A DNA stretch of 64,000 nt from Manihot esculenta (taxonomy: Eukaryota; Streptophyta; Magnoliopsida; Malpighiales; Euphorbiaceae): positions 29,640,153 through 29,704,152 of the forward strand of contig NC_035162.2 of the NCBI RefSeq assembly GCF_001659605.2, given 5' to 3'. The notes under the pieces are model-generated. The model was not told where the DNA came from. It searched no databases and worked only from the letters and a program-made list of their open reading frames with translations. The position numbers and the translations under genes were made by a program. Below, piece after piece: positions 34,025-46,463 of the stretch (position 1 is its first letter; each line of letters starts with the position of its first letter).

Positions 34025-34042
34025 TCCCCGGCAACGGCGCCA
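34025..34042 (-). promoter_or_regulatory. PBS of element G (tRNA-Asp)
   Basis: The plus strand reads TCCCCGGCAACGGCGCCA, identical to the A PBS, five bases from the LTR terminus at 34048. Confidence 0.92.
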
Positions 34043-34047
34043 ATTTT

Positions 34048-34870
34048 TGACTCACGGTTGTCGAAGCCGGTCAAAAATAACCTTTCCGGTTATCAACACT
34101 TTTACAACTGCAGATAGTGGTAAAGGATCGAATCCACAGAGAATTGTAAACTTATCTATTTTTCTCAACAAAATCAAGAGATCAAACTGAATAAGAAACT
34201 AAAAGCAAGTAACTGAAAGCAGAACAAAAGTAAAGTGCAATAAAAGTAAAAAGGGGGATTTTGAGATTGATTTGATTAGCAAACTACTGAAAGCAATTAA
34301 ATGAGCAAGTGATTAAAATAAAAGAGAAAGGTCTAGTTGAAGAGATGGATCCACTTTGGTTGTTCGGATTGATCATTGAAACTTATGTTCTCTTGATTGA
34401 TTCAATAGATTAGTTATGGAGATGGAAAACGTTTCTCACCACCATGTCTCTCCTTATGATTAAATCAATTAGGGAATGTCCTCTAATCAATTACTAATTA
34501 ACAAATTGTCAAGGAACATCCTTGGGCCTTAGGCATCAAAACAATTGTCAATTGCCTGAAGAAATAGAGAGATCCAATCCTAACTACCCAAACGCATGGA
34601 GATGTTGCTAGATCATACAATTCCTTAGTTATTACACCAAGTGTTCTTATGTAGAATAATTCTAGCAATTAGGAACTAAAAATTATCCCAACTAACAATC
34701 AATTACCTTGCAATCAAGAATCAAGTGGCCAATTTGATCAAAACAACAAAGTAATCATAGATTCAAGCACCAAATTGTATGAATATTGAACAAATCAAAG
34801 ACAAATAGTTTATGTTCAGATCTCACAATCCATAAAACAACCTTAGTTTCAACCAATCTTCAACTAGAAT
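34048..34870 (-). repeat. G 5' LTR, first piece
   Basis: It begins TGACTCACGG and resembles the A LTR in layout and in several blocks (for example the GGTAAAGGATCG region and the CTCAATTAG-like stretch), so G and A are related families. It is interrupted at 34870 by solo LTR F, whose target duplication AGAAT is at 34866-34870, and resumes at 48026. Confidence 0.88.
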
Positions 34871-35649
34871 TGTAATACCCGGCTAGACTCCGGTATCGGA
34901 ATTCCTACCGTCCGGTGGAATTTCGGATGTCAGAGACCTCTAGAAGGGTAAAACCATGTTTTCATGAAATGTTTTAATGTTTTTGATGATATTAAGTGAA
35001 GAGGAAATGAGTTTTTGAATAAAACACCCTTGGAGGAAAACTCAGGTTCGGCCGCCGAAACTCAAAGTTCGGCCGCCGAACATGCATGCATTTCGGGTGT
35101 GCCTTAGGCCCCCGAAGGCATAAGTGAAGGAAGTCCAGGTTCAGCCGCCGAACCTCAAGTTCGGCCGCCGAACATGGCATGCATGCGGAGGCACGTTCGG
35201 CCCCAGAACGTGGCCTGGCCAGCCACTATAAAAGGGTCCCTTAGCCGAAAACGGGCGAGCTTTTTCCCCATTTTCGGCCAAGGTGAGCTCTCCGCCGTCC
35301 CTCACCAATCTTTGATGTTTTTCCTGTAGATCTTTCAAGATTTTCATCTGTTTTAGCTTTGTTTTGAAGATTTGAGCTTTTGAGCAAAGTTTTGGAGCTT
35401 GGAGGTTCAAGAACCCACTCTCTCCCACCTCCGAGTTTTAGGTCGTCTCTCTCTCGATCTTCAAGAGGTAAGAGCCGATCTTAAGCTCATTTCATGTTTA
35501 AAGTTAGTTTTATGAAGATCTTTGGGGTAGAATGCATGTTTAGCTTATAGTTGGGTTTTTGAGTTTATGTTATGTTTTGAGCAATGTATGTTGGATTTGT
35601 GTTGTTTGATGTGTTGTAGTTGAGGTTTAAGGTAGTTTGAGACCCCTAG

Positions 35650-37899
35650 TGTAATACCCGGCTAGACTCCGGTATCGGAATTCCTACCGTCCGGTGGAAT
35701 CTCGGATGTCGGAAGCCTCTAGTAGGGTAGAAGCATGTTTTCATAAAATGTTTTAAGGTATTTCATGGTTTTAAGTAAAATGAAAATGAGTTTTTGCATA
35801 AAAACAACCTTGAAGGAAAACTCAGGTTCGGCTGCCGAACCTCAAGTTCGGCCGCCGAACATGCATGCCTTCGGGAGCGCCTTTAGGCCCCCGAAAGCAT
35901 AAGTGAGGAAAGTCCAGGTTCGGCCACCGAACCTCAAGTTCGGCCGCCGAACATGGCATGCATGCGGAGGCACGTTCGGCCCCCGAACGTGGCCTGGCCA
36001 GCCACTATAAAAGGGTCCCTTAGCCGAAAACGGGCAAGCTTTTTCCCCATTTCCGGCCAAGGTGAGTTCTCCGCCACCCCTCACCGATCTTGAGTCTTTT
36101 CCTTCAGATCTTTTGAGTTTTTCACTAGTTTTCATCTTGTTTTGAAGATTTCCGAGTTTTTAGCGAGTTTTGGAGCTTTGAGGTTCAAGAACTCAAATCT
36201 CTCCCAACTTCAAGTTAGATCGCCTCCACCCTCGATCTTCAAGAGGTAAGAGTCGATCTCTAGCTTACATTATGTTTTAAACAAGTTTTATGCAAGTTCA
36301 TGGGGTAGAAAATGCATGTTTAGGTCATAGTGATGTTTATGGGTTTTTGATGTGATTTTGAGCAATGTGGCTTGCAAATGTATGTTGAATGTGTTATAGG
36401 TTTATGCATGTTTGAATGAGATTGGAGGCATAAATGCATAAGGGAGCTGAGTTTCTGCCATTCTGGGAGAAACCAGGTTCGGCAGCCGAAGGAACTTTTG
36501 GCCGTCGAACGTGCTTGTGGAGGCAGCCTTTGGCTGCCGAAGCTTGCCCCCAAAAGGAGACTTTCGTCTCTGTCTGGGACTTTCGGCCGCCGAAGGTGCC
36601 GCCAAACATGCATGAGTTTTGCCGCTGTCTGGGAGTTTCGGCCGCCGAAGGTGCCGCCGAACCTGCCTGACTTTCGGCTCTTGAGGGACTTTCGGCCGTC
36701 GAACCTGCCGCCGAAAGTGCCCTGTCCAGCCCTTTCTTGCATGTTTTTCTATGATTGTTCCATGATGTTTTAGGGGGTTTTTGGGGAATAGTTTAGAGTT
36801 ATGTTCATGTATGTTTGGTCCCTCATTTGAGTCCACCTGTGTAGGTTCGGACCCGAGGAACCGAGGACCCCCGCAGTGAGTCTGTTGCCCCAGTGTCTGG
36901 TCAGAGCTACCCAGAGGTGAGTGGAATATCTCATTATGTTTTAAAGCAAATGATGAACTTTTTTAGCATGATTCACGCATCATGAATGCCATGTGATGAA
37001 TTAGGTTGCTTGCATTAGAATTCACGAATATGTTGCATTGCATATGTTAAATGTTGATGTGGATAAATGTTGGATGATCCATAGCCCTCGATCTATGATA
37101 TGATGATGTGATATGTACGGTATGGAAAGTAAGACCAGTGGGACCCATTCTACGTTCGCTGGCACTATGTAAGAGAAAGCCTAGGACCCATTCTACGTTC
37201 TGGCACAGTTGGACACTGTTATGTTATGATATGTAAGGGAAAGACCAGGACCCATTCTACGTTTTGGCACAGTTGGACCATGTAGAGGGCTATTGGTGAC
37301 AAGTTCATCCTTGATGTGATTAGCTGTGATGTGATGCATTTCATGTTATCATATATTTTAAATGTTTTATTATTCTGCTCACTGGGCTCTAGTAGCTCAC
37401 CCCTCTCCCATTTTCCCCAGGATTGCGGGTACAGGGTAGACCAGGAGATCCATAAGAGTATTGAAGTCTTGTGCATGTAATAGATAGTGTGGACATGATA
37501 AATGTATTAATGTTATGTAAAAGTACAGTTTCTGTCATGTATTGATATTGAGGATTAGATATTGTGCTTGACATTATGTTTGAGGTATCCCTTTTTATAC
37601 ATGATCTTAGATGTTTTATAATGTTTATGAAAGCCAACTCATCTTATGATGTATTCGCCCATTGGGGCATTGATGAGATCCCACAGAGGGATCATGATTA
37701 TGATTATGACTATGTACAGTGTATGTTCAGGTTGAGTTGGATGTTTGAAGGAAAAGTTTTAAATTTTTATGTATGTTGTTGATCATGTATGGGATTAAAC
37801 AGGTTTTCAGGAAAAATGTCAGGCTTGCTACGGGTCTTGGTGGCCTTAAGCCGACCCGGATCCTAGCGTCGGTAGCGGTCCGATTTTCGGGTCGTTACA
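35650..37899 (+). repeat. H 5' LTR (2250 bp)
   Basis: TATAAAAG lies at 36006-36013, about 356 bases in. Donor-like AAGAGGTAAG has its GT at 36246, acceptor-like CTGTGTAG ends at 36844, donor-like GAGGTGAGT is at 36914-36922 and acceptor-like TTTTCCCCAG ends at 37420. The 72 bases between the middle acceptor and donor match the length of the same interval in D. It differs from the 3' LTR by a missing ~66-base block near 36390, an extra palindromic unit near 35830 and extra tandem units (37130-37275). Confidence 0.92.
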
Positions 37900-37902
37900 G
37901 AA

Positions 37903-37916
37903 TGGTATCAGAGCCC
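37903..37916 (+). promoter_or_regulatory. PBS of element H (initiator tRNA-Met)
   Basis: TGGTATCAGAGCCC lies three bases after the LTR end. Confidence 0.92.
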
Positions 37917-38170
37917 TAGGTTCATAGGATCAGACCTAGAGTGTCGGGCTCATAGATGTTCTAGAAGGTCAAGCACAATAGGAAAGATCATGTCCACTAG
38001 GATAGGATGTTGAGTTCTGTCTTGTATGATGATGTGAAATGCCATGATTGTATACATGTGCATTGATGCTATGATATGAATGATGTATATGTGATGAGGG
38101 TTCATGTGTGCCCACATGAACCATATGATGCTAATGTTTGTATGATGTGTACTGTTTTTTCAGAAATAGG
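37917..38170 (+). promoter_or_regulatory. H leader with acceptor-like site
   Basis: This non-coding leader ends with ACTGTTTTTTCAG (AG at 38162-38163). The gag start codon that follows in E, D and I is ATA here (38171-38173), so H has probably lost its authentic initiation codon. Confidence 0.6.
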
Positions 38171-41100
38171 ATAAGAGGAACCCGTCGATCTGCAAGATTG
38201 ACTGGAGTGCCACCTGAGGATGAGGGCACGAGCGCCCGTCCTCCTACATTGCCTAGGGCAATGTCCTGTAGAGCAAACAGAGAAAGAGTGTCAAGGGACC
38301 CTAGAAGGTCTTTTGATGCTAGCAGAAGGGGGACAGATAGAGGAGGAAGTTCTTCAGATGTGAGGGAGGTTATGGAAGAGGATCAGAGGAGGGATGGGAA
38401 CCTGGATGTGAGCATGGAGGAAGAAGGGACAGGGGAGTCTCAGGGAGGCGTTCAGGCCTCGGGGTATGGTTTTCCACCCCACTATCCACCCTTCCCACAG
38501 GGTTCAGGGTATCCGATGGGAGGTACATCGGATTACTCCAGCTTTAACCCCTACCCTACCTACATGCCTTATCCACCTTTCTATCCTCCTTACACACAGT
38601 ACCCAGCTTATCCACCCTCACCCTTCTATCCTAACCCGGCAAACCCCACCTCGGGGAATGCTGCACCCCCACCTCCACCACCTACAGAACCAGCAGCCCC
38701 AGTTACTCAACCTCCTAGACCTAGCTCAGCCGGTGGGAGCAAAGTAAAGATGACAGATTACCTTAAGCTGGATGCTCCCAAATACAAGTCAGGGGATGAC
38801 CCCTTTGAGTATCTGAGAGTAGTGAAGACAATAACTGATGAGCTAGGGGCGAATGATAGCAGGGCCATTCAGATGGCAGGGTTCACTTTAAAGTGCAAGA
38901 AGGCACGGGAATGGTTCAAGTGTTATGTGGACCCGAGACTAGACGGCATGACATGGGAGGAATTTGCGAATGAGTTCGCTGGATGGGCTTTTCCAGACAG
39001 TTCCAGAGAACTGAAGATGATTGAGTTTGAGCAACTGAGGCAGTCAGAGCACATGGGTGTAGAGGAGTTCACGGATAAATTCTTGGAGCTATTGCCTTTT
39101 TCAGGGCAAGCTCTAGATACAGATACGAAGAAAGCCAAGAGATATGTTATGAAGCTGCATTCTAGGTACTCCTCGTTGATTCAGTCAGCTGAGAGAGAAA
39201 GTTTCCACACTGTGGTGGATATGGCTCGAAGGATGGAGGCAAGTGCTATAGTTGAGGGGTCAGTGAAGCAGTCAGTGACCCAGTCTTCAGGGGTTAAGAC
39301 CCCAGGCAGAGGAGGGCCAGGTCTCTCTTCTCAGAGCTCAAGTAAGAAGAGGTGGGATAACACCACTAAGAAGCCGAAGAAGAATAAGTTTTGGAATAAG
39401 TTGAAATCCGGTCTGGGTTTTGGCGGTGGCTCGAGCTCAGGCTCAGATGGTACAGAATGCTAGAGATGTGGAAGGCCGCACAGGGGAGTGTGTCGAGCTG
39501 GGACCAATACATGTTTCAGATGTGGACAGGAGGGACACATAGCTCGAGAGTGTCCTAGAGCGCCTTTTTTGGGCCAGCCCCAGCAGACAGCTTCTGGTAG
39601 TGTGGCACAGCCAGCAGTTCCAGCCACAACTCAGGGTAGTGGCAGAGGTAGAGAGAGAGGGGCAGCCTCTTCTTCTGGTTCCCGAGGTGAAGGTCCATCA
39701 GCTCCAGCCAGGATCTTCACCATGACTCAGCAGGAGGCTAACACATCCAACACCGTGGTGTCAGGTAATCTCATCATTGGGTGTTCTGATGTGTATGCAT
39801 TAATGGACCCGGGTGCATCTCATTCATTTATTGCTCCGAGAGCCGTCGAGAGGTTGGGTCTGATAGTCTCTGGGTTAGAGTGTCCCCTATGGGTCAGTGG
39901 ACCCAAGTGTGACCCGTCAGTGGCAGTGTCAGTCTGCCAGTACAGTCCAGTTTTTATTGAGGGAAGATGCCTCTCCGCCGACCTTGTGGTTCTAGATTTG
40001 ACAAACTTTGACGTCATTCTAGGGATGGATTGGCTATCTACCCATGGTGCTACCTTGGACTGCAGGGACAAGGTAGTCAGGTTCAGAGATCAGAACGGGT
40101 CAGAGGTCGTCTTCAGAGGAGACAAGAGGGGCACAACTAGAGGTCTGATATCAGCTCTTCAGGCTCGTAGGTTGCTTAGGAAGGGATGTCAGGGGTACTT
40201 AGCTCATGTGAGAGAGCTAGACAGTCAGGTCAGGGAGCCAGCCTCGGTGCCAGTTGTCAGAGAGTTTCAGGATGTCTTTCCAGATGAGCTTCCAAGTTTA
40301 CCACCTGCTAGGGAGATAGAGTTCGAGATAGAGTTGATGCCTGGAACTAGACCGATCTCTATCCCTCCCTACAGGATGGCCCCAGCCGAGTTGAAGGAGT
40401 TGAAAGAGCAATTGCAAGAGCTGGTAGAAAAGGGCTTCATCCGACAGAGTACCTCACCTTGGGGTGCTCCGGTCTTGTTTGTGAGAAAGAAGGATGGATC
40501 CCTCAGACTTTGTATCGACTACAGGCAGTTGAACAAAGTCACTACCAAAAATAGGTACCCTCTGCCAAGGATCGATGATCTATTCGACCAGCTAGCAGGA
40601 GCGGGTTGTTTCTCCAAAATAGATCTGAGATCGGGGTACCATCAGCTAAGGATAAGGGATGAAGATGTGCCAAAGACAGCTTTCAGGACCAGATATGGGC
40701 ATTTTGAGTTCCTTGTAATGTCGTTCGGGTTAACCAACGCCCCTGCAGCATTCATGGATCTCATGAATAGAGTATTTAGCCAGTACCTGGATCACTTCGT
40801 TATTGTCTTCATAGATGATATCTTGGTGTATTCCAGGAATGCAGAGGAGCATGCCCATCATCTACGGTTGGTCTTGCAGACTTTGAGGGAACATGGCTTG
40901 TATGCCAAGTTCTCTAAGTGTGAGTTCTGGCTGAGGAGCATTTCGTTCTTGGGGCATGTAGTGTCAGAGAATGGTATAGAGGTAGACCCCAAGAAGACAG
41001 AAACTGTGGCTAACTGGCCTAGACCCACTTCAGTGACAGAGATTAGAAGTTTCTTGGGTTTGGCAGGTTACTACAGGAGGTTCGTTCAGGACTTCTCAAA

Positions 41101-41692
41101 GATAGCAGCTCCTCTGACCAGACTAACCAGGAAGAATCAAAAGTTTGTGTGGACCGACCAATGCGAAGAGAGTTTTGAAGAGCTTAAGAAGAGGTTGACT
41201 TTAGCACCAGTTTTAGCTCTGCCATCTAGTGATGAGGACTTTACAGTCTTTTGTGATGCGTCCCGTGTGGGACTGGGTTGTGTATTAATGCAGAATGAGA
41301 AGGTGATTGCTTATGCTTCTAGGCAGCTGAAGAAGCATGAGTTGAATTACCCCACACATGACCTAGAGATGGCAGCAGTAATCTTTGCACTCAAGATGTG
41401 GAGGCACTACCTCTATGGGGTTAAATGTGAGATCTTTACAGATCATAAGAGCCTGCAGTACATCCTGAGTCAAAGAGATTTGAATTTGAGACAGAGGAGA
41501 TGGGTGGAGCTGCTGAGTGACTATGATTGCAAGATTCAGTATCATCCGGGTAAGGCGAACGTTGTGGCAGACGCCTTAAGCTGGAAATCACTCGGTAGTT
41601 TATCCCACATATCGGCAGAGAGGAGGCCAGTGGTGAAGATGTGCCAAAGACAGCTTTCAGGACCAGATATGGGCATTTTGAGTTCCTTGTAA
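38171..41692 (+). pseudogene. H gag-PR-RT-RNase H, first part
   Basis: The frame begins at the mutated start (ATA) and carries the Pro/Tyr-rich N terminus, the capsid domain (~38750-39230) and a basic stretch. TAG at 39461-39463 replaces CAG just before the zinc knuckle region ([14 protein letters not shown], ~39510-39550). Protease DPGAS is near 39805, RT from ~40330 with FIDDILVYS at ~40808, and RNase [11 protein letters not shown] at ~41255. The frame runs into the second copy of a 974-bp tandem duplication at 41635 out of phase and ends at 41692. All family catalytic motifs are present once, but the polyprotein cannot be read through. Confidence 0.93.
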
Positions 41693-42608
41693 TGCCGTTC
41701 GGGTTAACCAACGCCCCTACAGCATTCATGGATCTCATGAATAGAGTATTTAGCCAGTACCTGGATCACTTCGTTATTGTCTTCATAGATGATATCTTGG
41801 TGTATTCCAGGAATGCAGAGGAGCATGCCCATCATCTACGGTTGGTCTTGCAGACTTTGAGGGAACATGGCTTGTATGCCAAGTTCTCTAAGTGTGAGTT
41901 CTGGCTGAGGAGCATTTCGTTCTTGGGGCATGTAGTGTCAGAGAATGGTATAGAGGTAGAACCCAAGAAGACAGAAACTGTGGCTAACTGGCCTAGACCC
42001 ACTTCAGTGACAGAGATTAGAAGTTTCTTGGGTTTGGCAGGTTACTACAGGAGGTTCGTTCAGGACTTCTCAAAGATAGCAGCTCCTCTGACCAGACTAA
42101 CCAGGAAGAATCAAAAGTTTGTGTGGACCGACCAATGCGAAGAGAGTTTTGAAGAGCTTAAGAAGAGGTTGACTTTAGCACCAGTTTTAGCTCTGCCATC
42201 TAGTGATGAGGACTTTACAGTCTTTTGTGATGCGTCCCGTGTGGGACTGGGTTGTGTATTAATGCAGAATGAGAAGGTGATTGCTTATGCTTCTAGGCAG
42301 CTGAAGAAGCATGAGTTGAATTACCCCACACATGACCTAGAGATGGCAGCAGTAATCTTTGCACTCAAGATGTGGAGGCACTACCTCTATGGGGTTAAAT
42401 GTGAGATCTTTACAGATCATAAGAGCCTGCAGTACATCCTGAGTCAAAGAGATTTGAATTTGAGACAGAGGAGATGGGTGGAGCTGCTGAGTGACTATGA
42501 TTGCAAGATTCAGTATCATCCGGGTAAGGCGAACGTTGTGGCAGACGCCTTAAGCTGGAAATCACTCGGTAGTTTATCCCACATATCGGCAGAGAGGATG
42601 CCAGTGGT
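40661..42608 (+). repeat. 974-bp tandem duplication within H pol
   Basis: Bases 40661-41634 are repeated at 41635-42608. I see four differences by eye, one in the first copy and three in the second relative to the family. The unit covers the RT core from after the [11 protein letters not shown] motif through RNase H. The parental ends share the pentamer TGAAG, giving a microhomology junction. As 974 is not a multiple of three, the second copy is out of frame. Both copies share SWKSLGSL (Trp for Arg in E and I), so that change is older than the duplication. Confidence 0.93.
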
Positions 42609-44214
42609 GAAGGAGTTTTACAAGCTCATTGAGGAAGGTCTACAGATGGAGTTGTCTGGTACAGGTGCCTTGGTGGCCCAGATGAGAGTGGCACCCGTGT
42701 TTCTGGAGCAGGTGGCTCAAAAACAGCATGAGGACCCGGAGTTAGTGAAGATTGCCAGGACTGTTCAGTCAGGCAATGATAGTGAGTTCAGATTCGACAG
42801 CAAGGGGATCCTCCGCTATGGGAGCAGACTATATGTACCAGATGACATAGGGCTAAAAGGAGACATTATGAGAGAGGCTCATAATGCAAGATACAGCATT
42901 CACCCCGGGGCCACCAAGATGTATCAAGATCTAAAGAAGGTTTATTGGTGGCCAGCTATGAAGAAAGAAGTGGCACAGTTTGTGTCAGCCTGCGAAGTGT
43001 GTCAGAGGGTGAAGCTGGAACATTAGAAGCCGGCTGGAATGCTTAACCCACTACCTATTCCAGAATGGAAATGGGAAAATATAGCTATGGACTTCGTAGT
43101 GGGGTTACCGGCAGCGTCCAACAGAGTGGACTCCATATGGGTGATTGTGGACAGACTCACCAAATTTGCTCACTTCATCCCTGTCAGGAGTGGCTATTCT
43201 GTGGACAAGTTGGCGCAGGTGTATGTCGATGAGATCGTCAGACTGCATGGGGTTCCTGTTTCGATAGTGTCAGATAGAGGGCCCCAGTTCACCTCCAGGT
43301 TTTGGCGGAGTCTGCAAAGTGCCATGGGTACCAGGTTGGATTTCAGTACTGCCTTCCACCCACAGACGGACGGACAGTCAGAAAGGACCATCCAGACCAT
43401 AGAGGATATGCTCAGGATGTGTGTGCTGGACTTTGGCGGTTCTTGGAGGCAGCATCTACCTTTAGTGGAGTTTGCCTACAATAACAGCCATCATGCTAGC
43501 ATCGGGATGGCTCCATATGAAGCTTTATATGGAAGGAAGTGCAGATCACCTGTTTGCTGGGAAGAGGTTGGAGAAAAGGCCTTGGCAGGGCCTGAGCTAG
43601 TAGAGATTACCAGCAGGGTAGTACCCTTAATCAGAGAAAGGATCAAGACTGCTGCAAGCAGGCAGAAGAGTTATGCAGACATCCGTAGAAGGCAGGTAGA
43701 GTTTCAGGAGGGGGATCTGGTATTGCTCAAGGTGTCTCCTATGAAAGGAGTGGTTCGCTTCGGAAAGAAAGGTAAACTAGCCCCACGATACATCGGACCC
43801 TTTGAAATCTTGCAAAAGATTGGGAATGTGTCGTACAAGCTGGATTTACCTGCTTCAATGGAAAGAATCCATCCGGTTTTCCATGTTTCAATGTTGAGGA
43901 AGTTTGTGTCAGATCCGAGCAAGGTTCTTAGTGAGCCTGATGTGGAGGTCCAAGAGGATCTCACCTATGTTGAACAGCCAGTACAGATCATAGACACCCA
44001 GATCAGAAAAGCTAAGAAACAAGGAAATCCCGATGGTGAAAGTCCTGTGGAACCACCTCAATTTGGAAGAATGCACTTGGGAGACACGGGAGTCTATGCT
44101 CCAGCAGTACCCTCATCTCTTTTAAGGTTAGATCTCTTTGTGTTTACGTGCTTTGTATGTATGTTAGGTTTTATGCCATGCTTTGTGCTAGTGAGGTACA
44201 TTCGGGGACGAATG
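41635..44214 (+). pseudogene. H pol, second part: RT copy 2, RNase H, integrase
   Basis: It repeats RT/RNase H (FIDDILVYS near 41783) and continues into the integrase: zinc finger [10 protein letters not shown]...[11 protein letters not shown], a TAG at 43024-43026 in place of CAG, then the core with MDFVVGLP (~43088), SDRGPQFTS (~43270) and [10 protein letters not shown] (~43367), all catalytic positions kept. A one-base insertion near 44008 shifts the frame just before the chromodomain-like tail. The tail's codons remain readable in another frame to about 44125. Confidence 0.92.
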
Positions 44215-44232
44215 TTCTTAAGGGGGGGAGAA
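44215..44232 (+). promoter_or_regulatory. PPT of element H
   Basis: TTCTTAAGGGGGGGAGAA immediately precedes the 3' LTR. The inverted repeat ACATTCGGGGACGAATGT lies at 44198-44215 and overlaps its edge. Confidence 0.92.
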
Positions 44233-46463
44233 TGTAATACCCGGCTAGACTCCGGTATCGAAATTCCTACCGTCCGGTGGAATCTCGGATATCGAAAGCC
44301 TCTAGTAGGGTAGAAGCATGTTTTCATAAAATGTTTTAAGGTATTTCATGGTTTTAAGTAAAATGAAAATGAGTTTTTGCATAAAAATAACCTTGAAGGA
44401 AAACTCAGGTTCGGCCGCCGAACATGCATGCCTTCGGGAGCGCCTTTAGGCCCCCGAAAGCATAAGTGAGGAAAGTCCAGGTTCGGCCGCCGAACCTCAA
44501 GTTCGGCCGCCGAACATGGCATGCATGCGAAGGCACGTTCAGCCCCCGAACGTGGCCTGGCCAGCCACTATAAAAGGGTCCCTTAGCCGAAAACGGGCGA
44601 GCTTTTTCCCCATTTCCGGCCAAGGTGAGTTCTCCTCCACCCCTCACCGATCTTGAGTCTTTTCCTTCAGATCTTTCGAGTTTTTCACTAGTTTTCATCT
44701 TGTTTTGAAGATTTCCGAGTTTTTAGCGAGTTTTGGAGCTTTGAGGTTCAAGAACTCAAATCTCTCCCAACTTCAAGTTAGATCGCCTCCACCCTCGATC
44801 TTCAAGAGGTAAGAGTCGATCTCTAGCTTACATTATGTTTTAAACAAGTTTTATGCAAGTTCATGGGGTAGAAAATGCATGTTTAGGTTATAGAGATGTT
44901 TATGGGTTTTTGATGTGATTTTGAACAATGTGGCTTGCAAATGTATGTTGAATGTGTTATAGATGGGGTTTTAGCTAGTTGATGCCCCTAGGAACTTGTA
45001 TGCTTGTGTATGAGTGTTGTAGAATAGGTTTATGCATGTTTGGATGAGATTGGAGGCATAAATGCATAAGGGAGCTGAGTTTCTGCCATTCTGGGAGAAA
45101 CCAGGTTCGGCAGCCGAAGGAACTTTCAGCCGCCGAACGTGCTTGTGGAGGCAGCCTTCGGCTGCCGAAGCTTGCCCCCGAAAGGAGACTTTCGTCTCTG
45201 TCTGGGACTTTCGGCCGCCGAAGGTGCCGCCGAACATGCATGAGTTTCGCCGCTGTCTGGGAGTTTCGGCCGCCGAAGGTGCCGCCGAACTTGCCTGACT
45301 TTCGGCTCTGAAGGGACTTTCGGCCGCCGAACCTGCCGCCGAAAGTGCCCTGTCCAGCCCTTTCTTGCATGTTTTTCTATGATTGTTCCATGATGTTTTA
45401 GGGGGTTTTTGGGGAATAGTTTAGAGTTATGTTCATGTATGTTTGGTCCCTAATTTGAGTCCACCTGTGTAGGTTCGGACCCGAGGAACCGAGGACCCCC
45501 GCAGTGAGTCTGTTGCCCCAGTGTCTGGTCAGAGCTACCCAGAGGTGAGTGGAATATCTCATTATGTTTTAAAGCAAATGATGAACTTTTTTAGCATGAT
45601 TCACGCATCATGAATGCCATGTGATGAATTAGGTTGCTTGCATTAGAATTCACGAATATGTTGCATTGCATATGTTAAATGTTGATGTGGATGAATGTTG
45701 GATGATCCATAGCCCTCGATCTATGATATGACGATGTGATATGTATGGTACGGAAAGTAAGACCAGTGGGACCCATTCTACATTCGCTGGCACTATGTAA
45801 GAGAAAGACCAGGACCCATTCTACGTTCTGGCACAGTTGGACCATGTAGAGAGCTATTGGTGACAAGTTCATCCTTGATGTGATTAGCTGTGATGTGATG
45901 CATTTCATGTTATCATATATTTTAAATGTTTTATTATTCTGCTCACTGGGCTCTAGTAGCTCACCCCTCTCCCATTTTCCCCAGGATTGCAAGTACAGGG
46001 TAGACCAGGAGATCCATAAGAGTATTGAAGTCCTGTGCATGTAATAGATAGTGTGGACATGATAAATGTATTAATGTTATGTAAAAGTACAGTTTCTGTC
46101 ATGTATTGATATTGAGGATTAGATATTGTGCTTAACATTATGTTTGAGGTATCCCTTTTTATACATGATCTTAGATGTTTTATAATGTTTATGAAAGCCA
46201 ACTCATCTTATGATGTATTCGCCCATTGGGGCATTGATGAGATCCCACAAAGGGATCATGATTATGATTATGACTATGTACAGTGTATGTTCAGGTTGAG
46301 TTGGATGTTTGAAGGAAAAGTTTTAAATTTTTATGTATGTTGTTGATCATGTATGGGATTAAACAGGTTTTCAGGAAGAATGTCAGGCTTGCTACGAGTC
46401 TTGGCGGCCTTAAGCTGACCCGGATCCTAGTGCCGGTAGCGGTCCGATTTTCGGGTCGTTACA
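44233..46463 (+). repeat. H 3' LTR (2231 bp)
   Basis: It has the same layout as the 5' LTR: TATA 44579-44586, donor-like GT at 44819-44820, middle acceptor-like site near 45473, tandem units at 45770-45842 (fewer than in the 5' LTR). It retains the ~66-base block near 44965-45030 that the 5' LTR lacks. Confidence 0.93.

Larger units (their letters stand above)
35650..46463 (+). mobile_element. Chromovirus H, full-length but broken (10,814 bp)
   Basis: H runs from TGTAATACCCGG to GTCGTTACA with perfect CCTAG target copies (35645-35649 and 46464-46468) inside solo LTR F. It has two LTRs, a PBS, gag-pol, a PPT and a 974-bp internal tandem duplication that accounts for its extra length relative to E. 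It is the innermost layer of the five-level nest, hence younger than F, G and D. Confidence 0.94.

Noticed and set aside
38138..39463. 441-codon H frame as an intact Gag gene
   Set aside because: It ends at a CAG-to-TAG stop before the zinc knuckle and its family start codon is mutated, so it is a fragment of a broken polyprotein.
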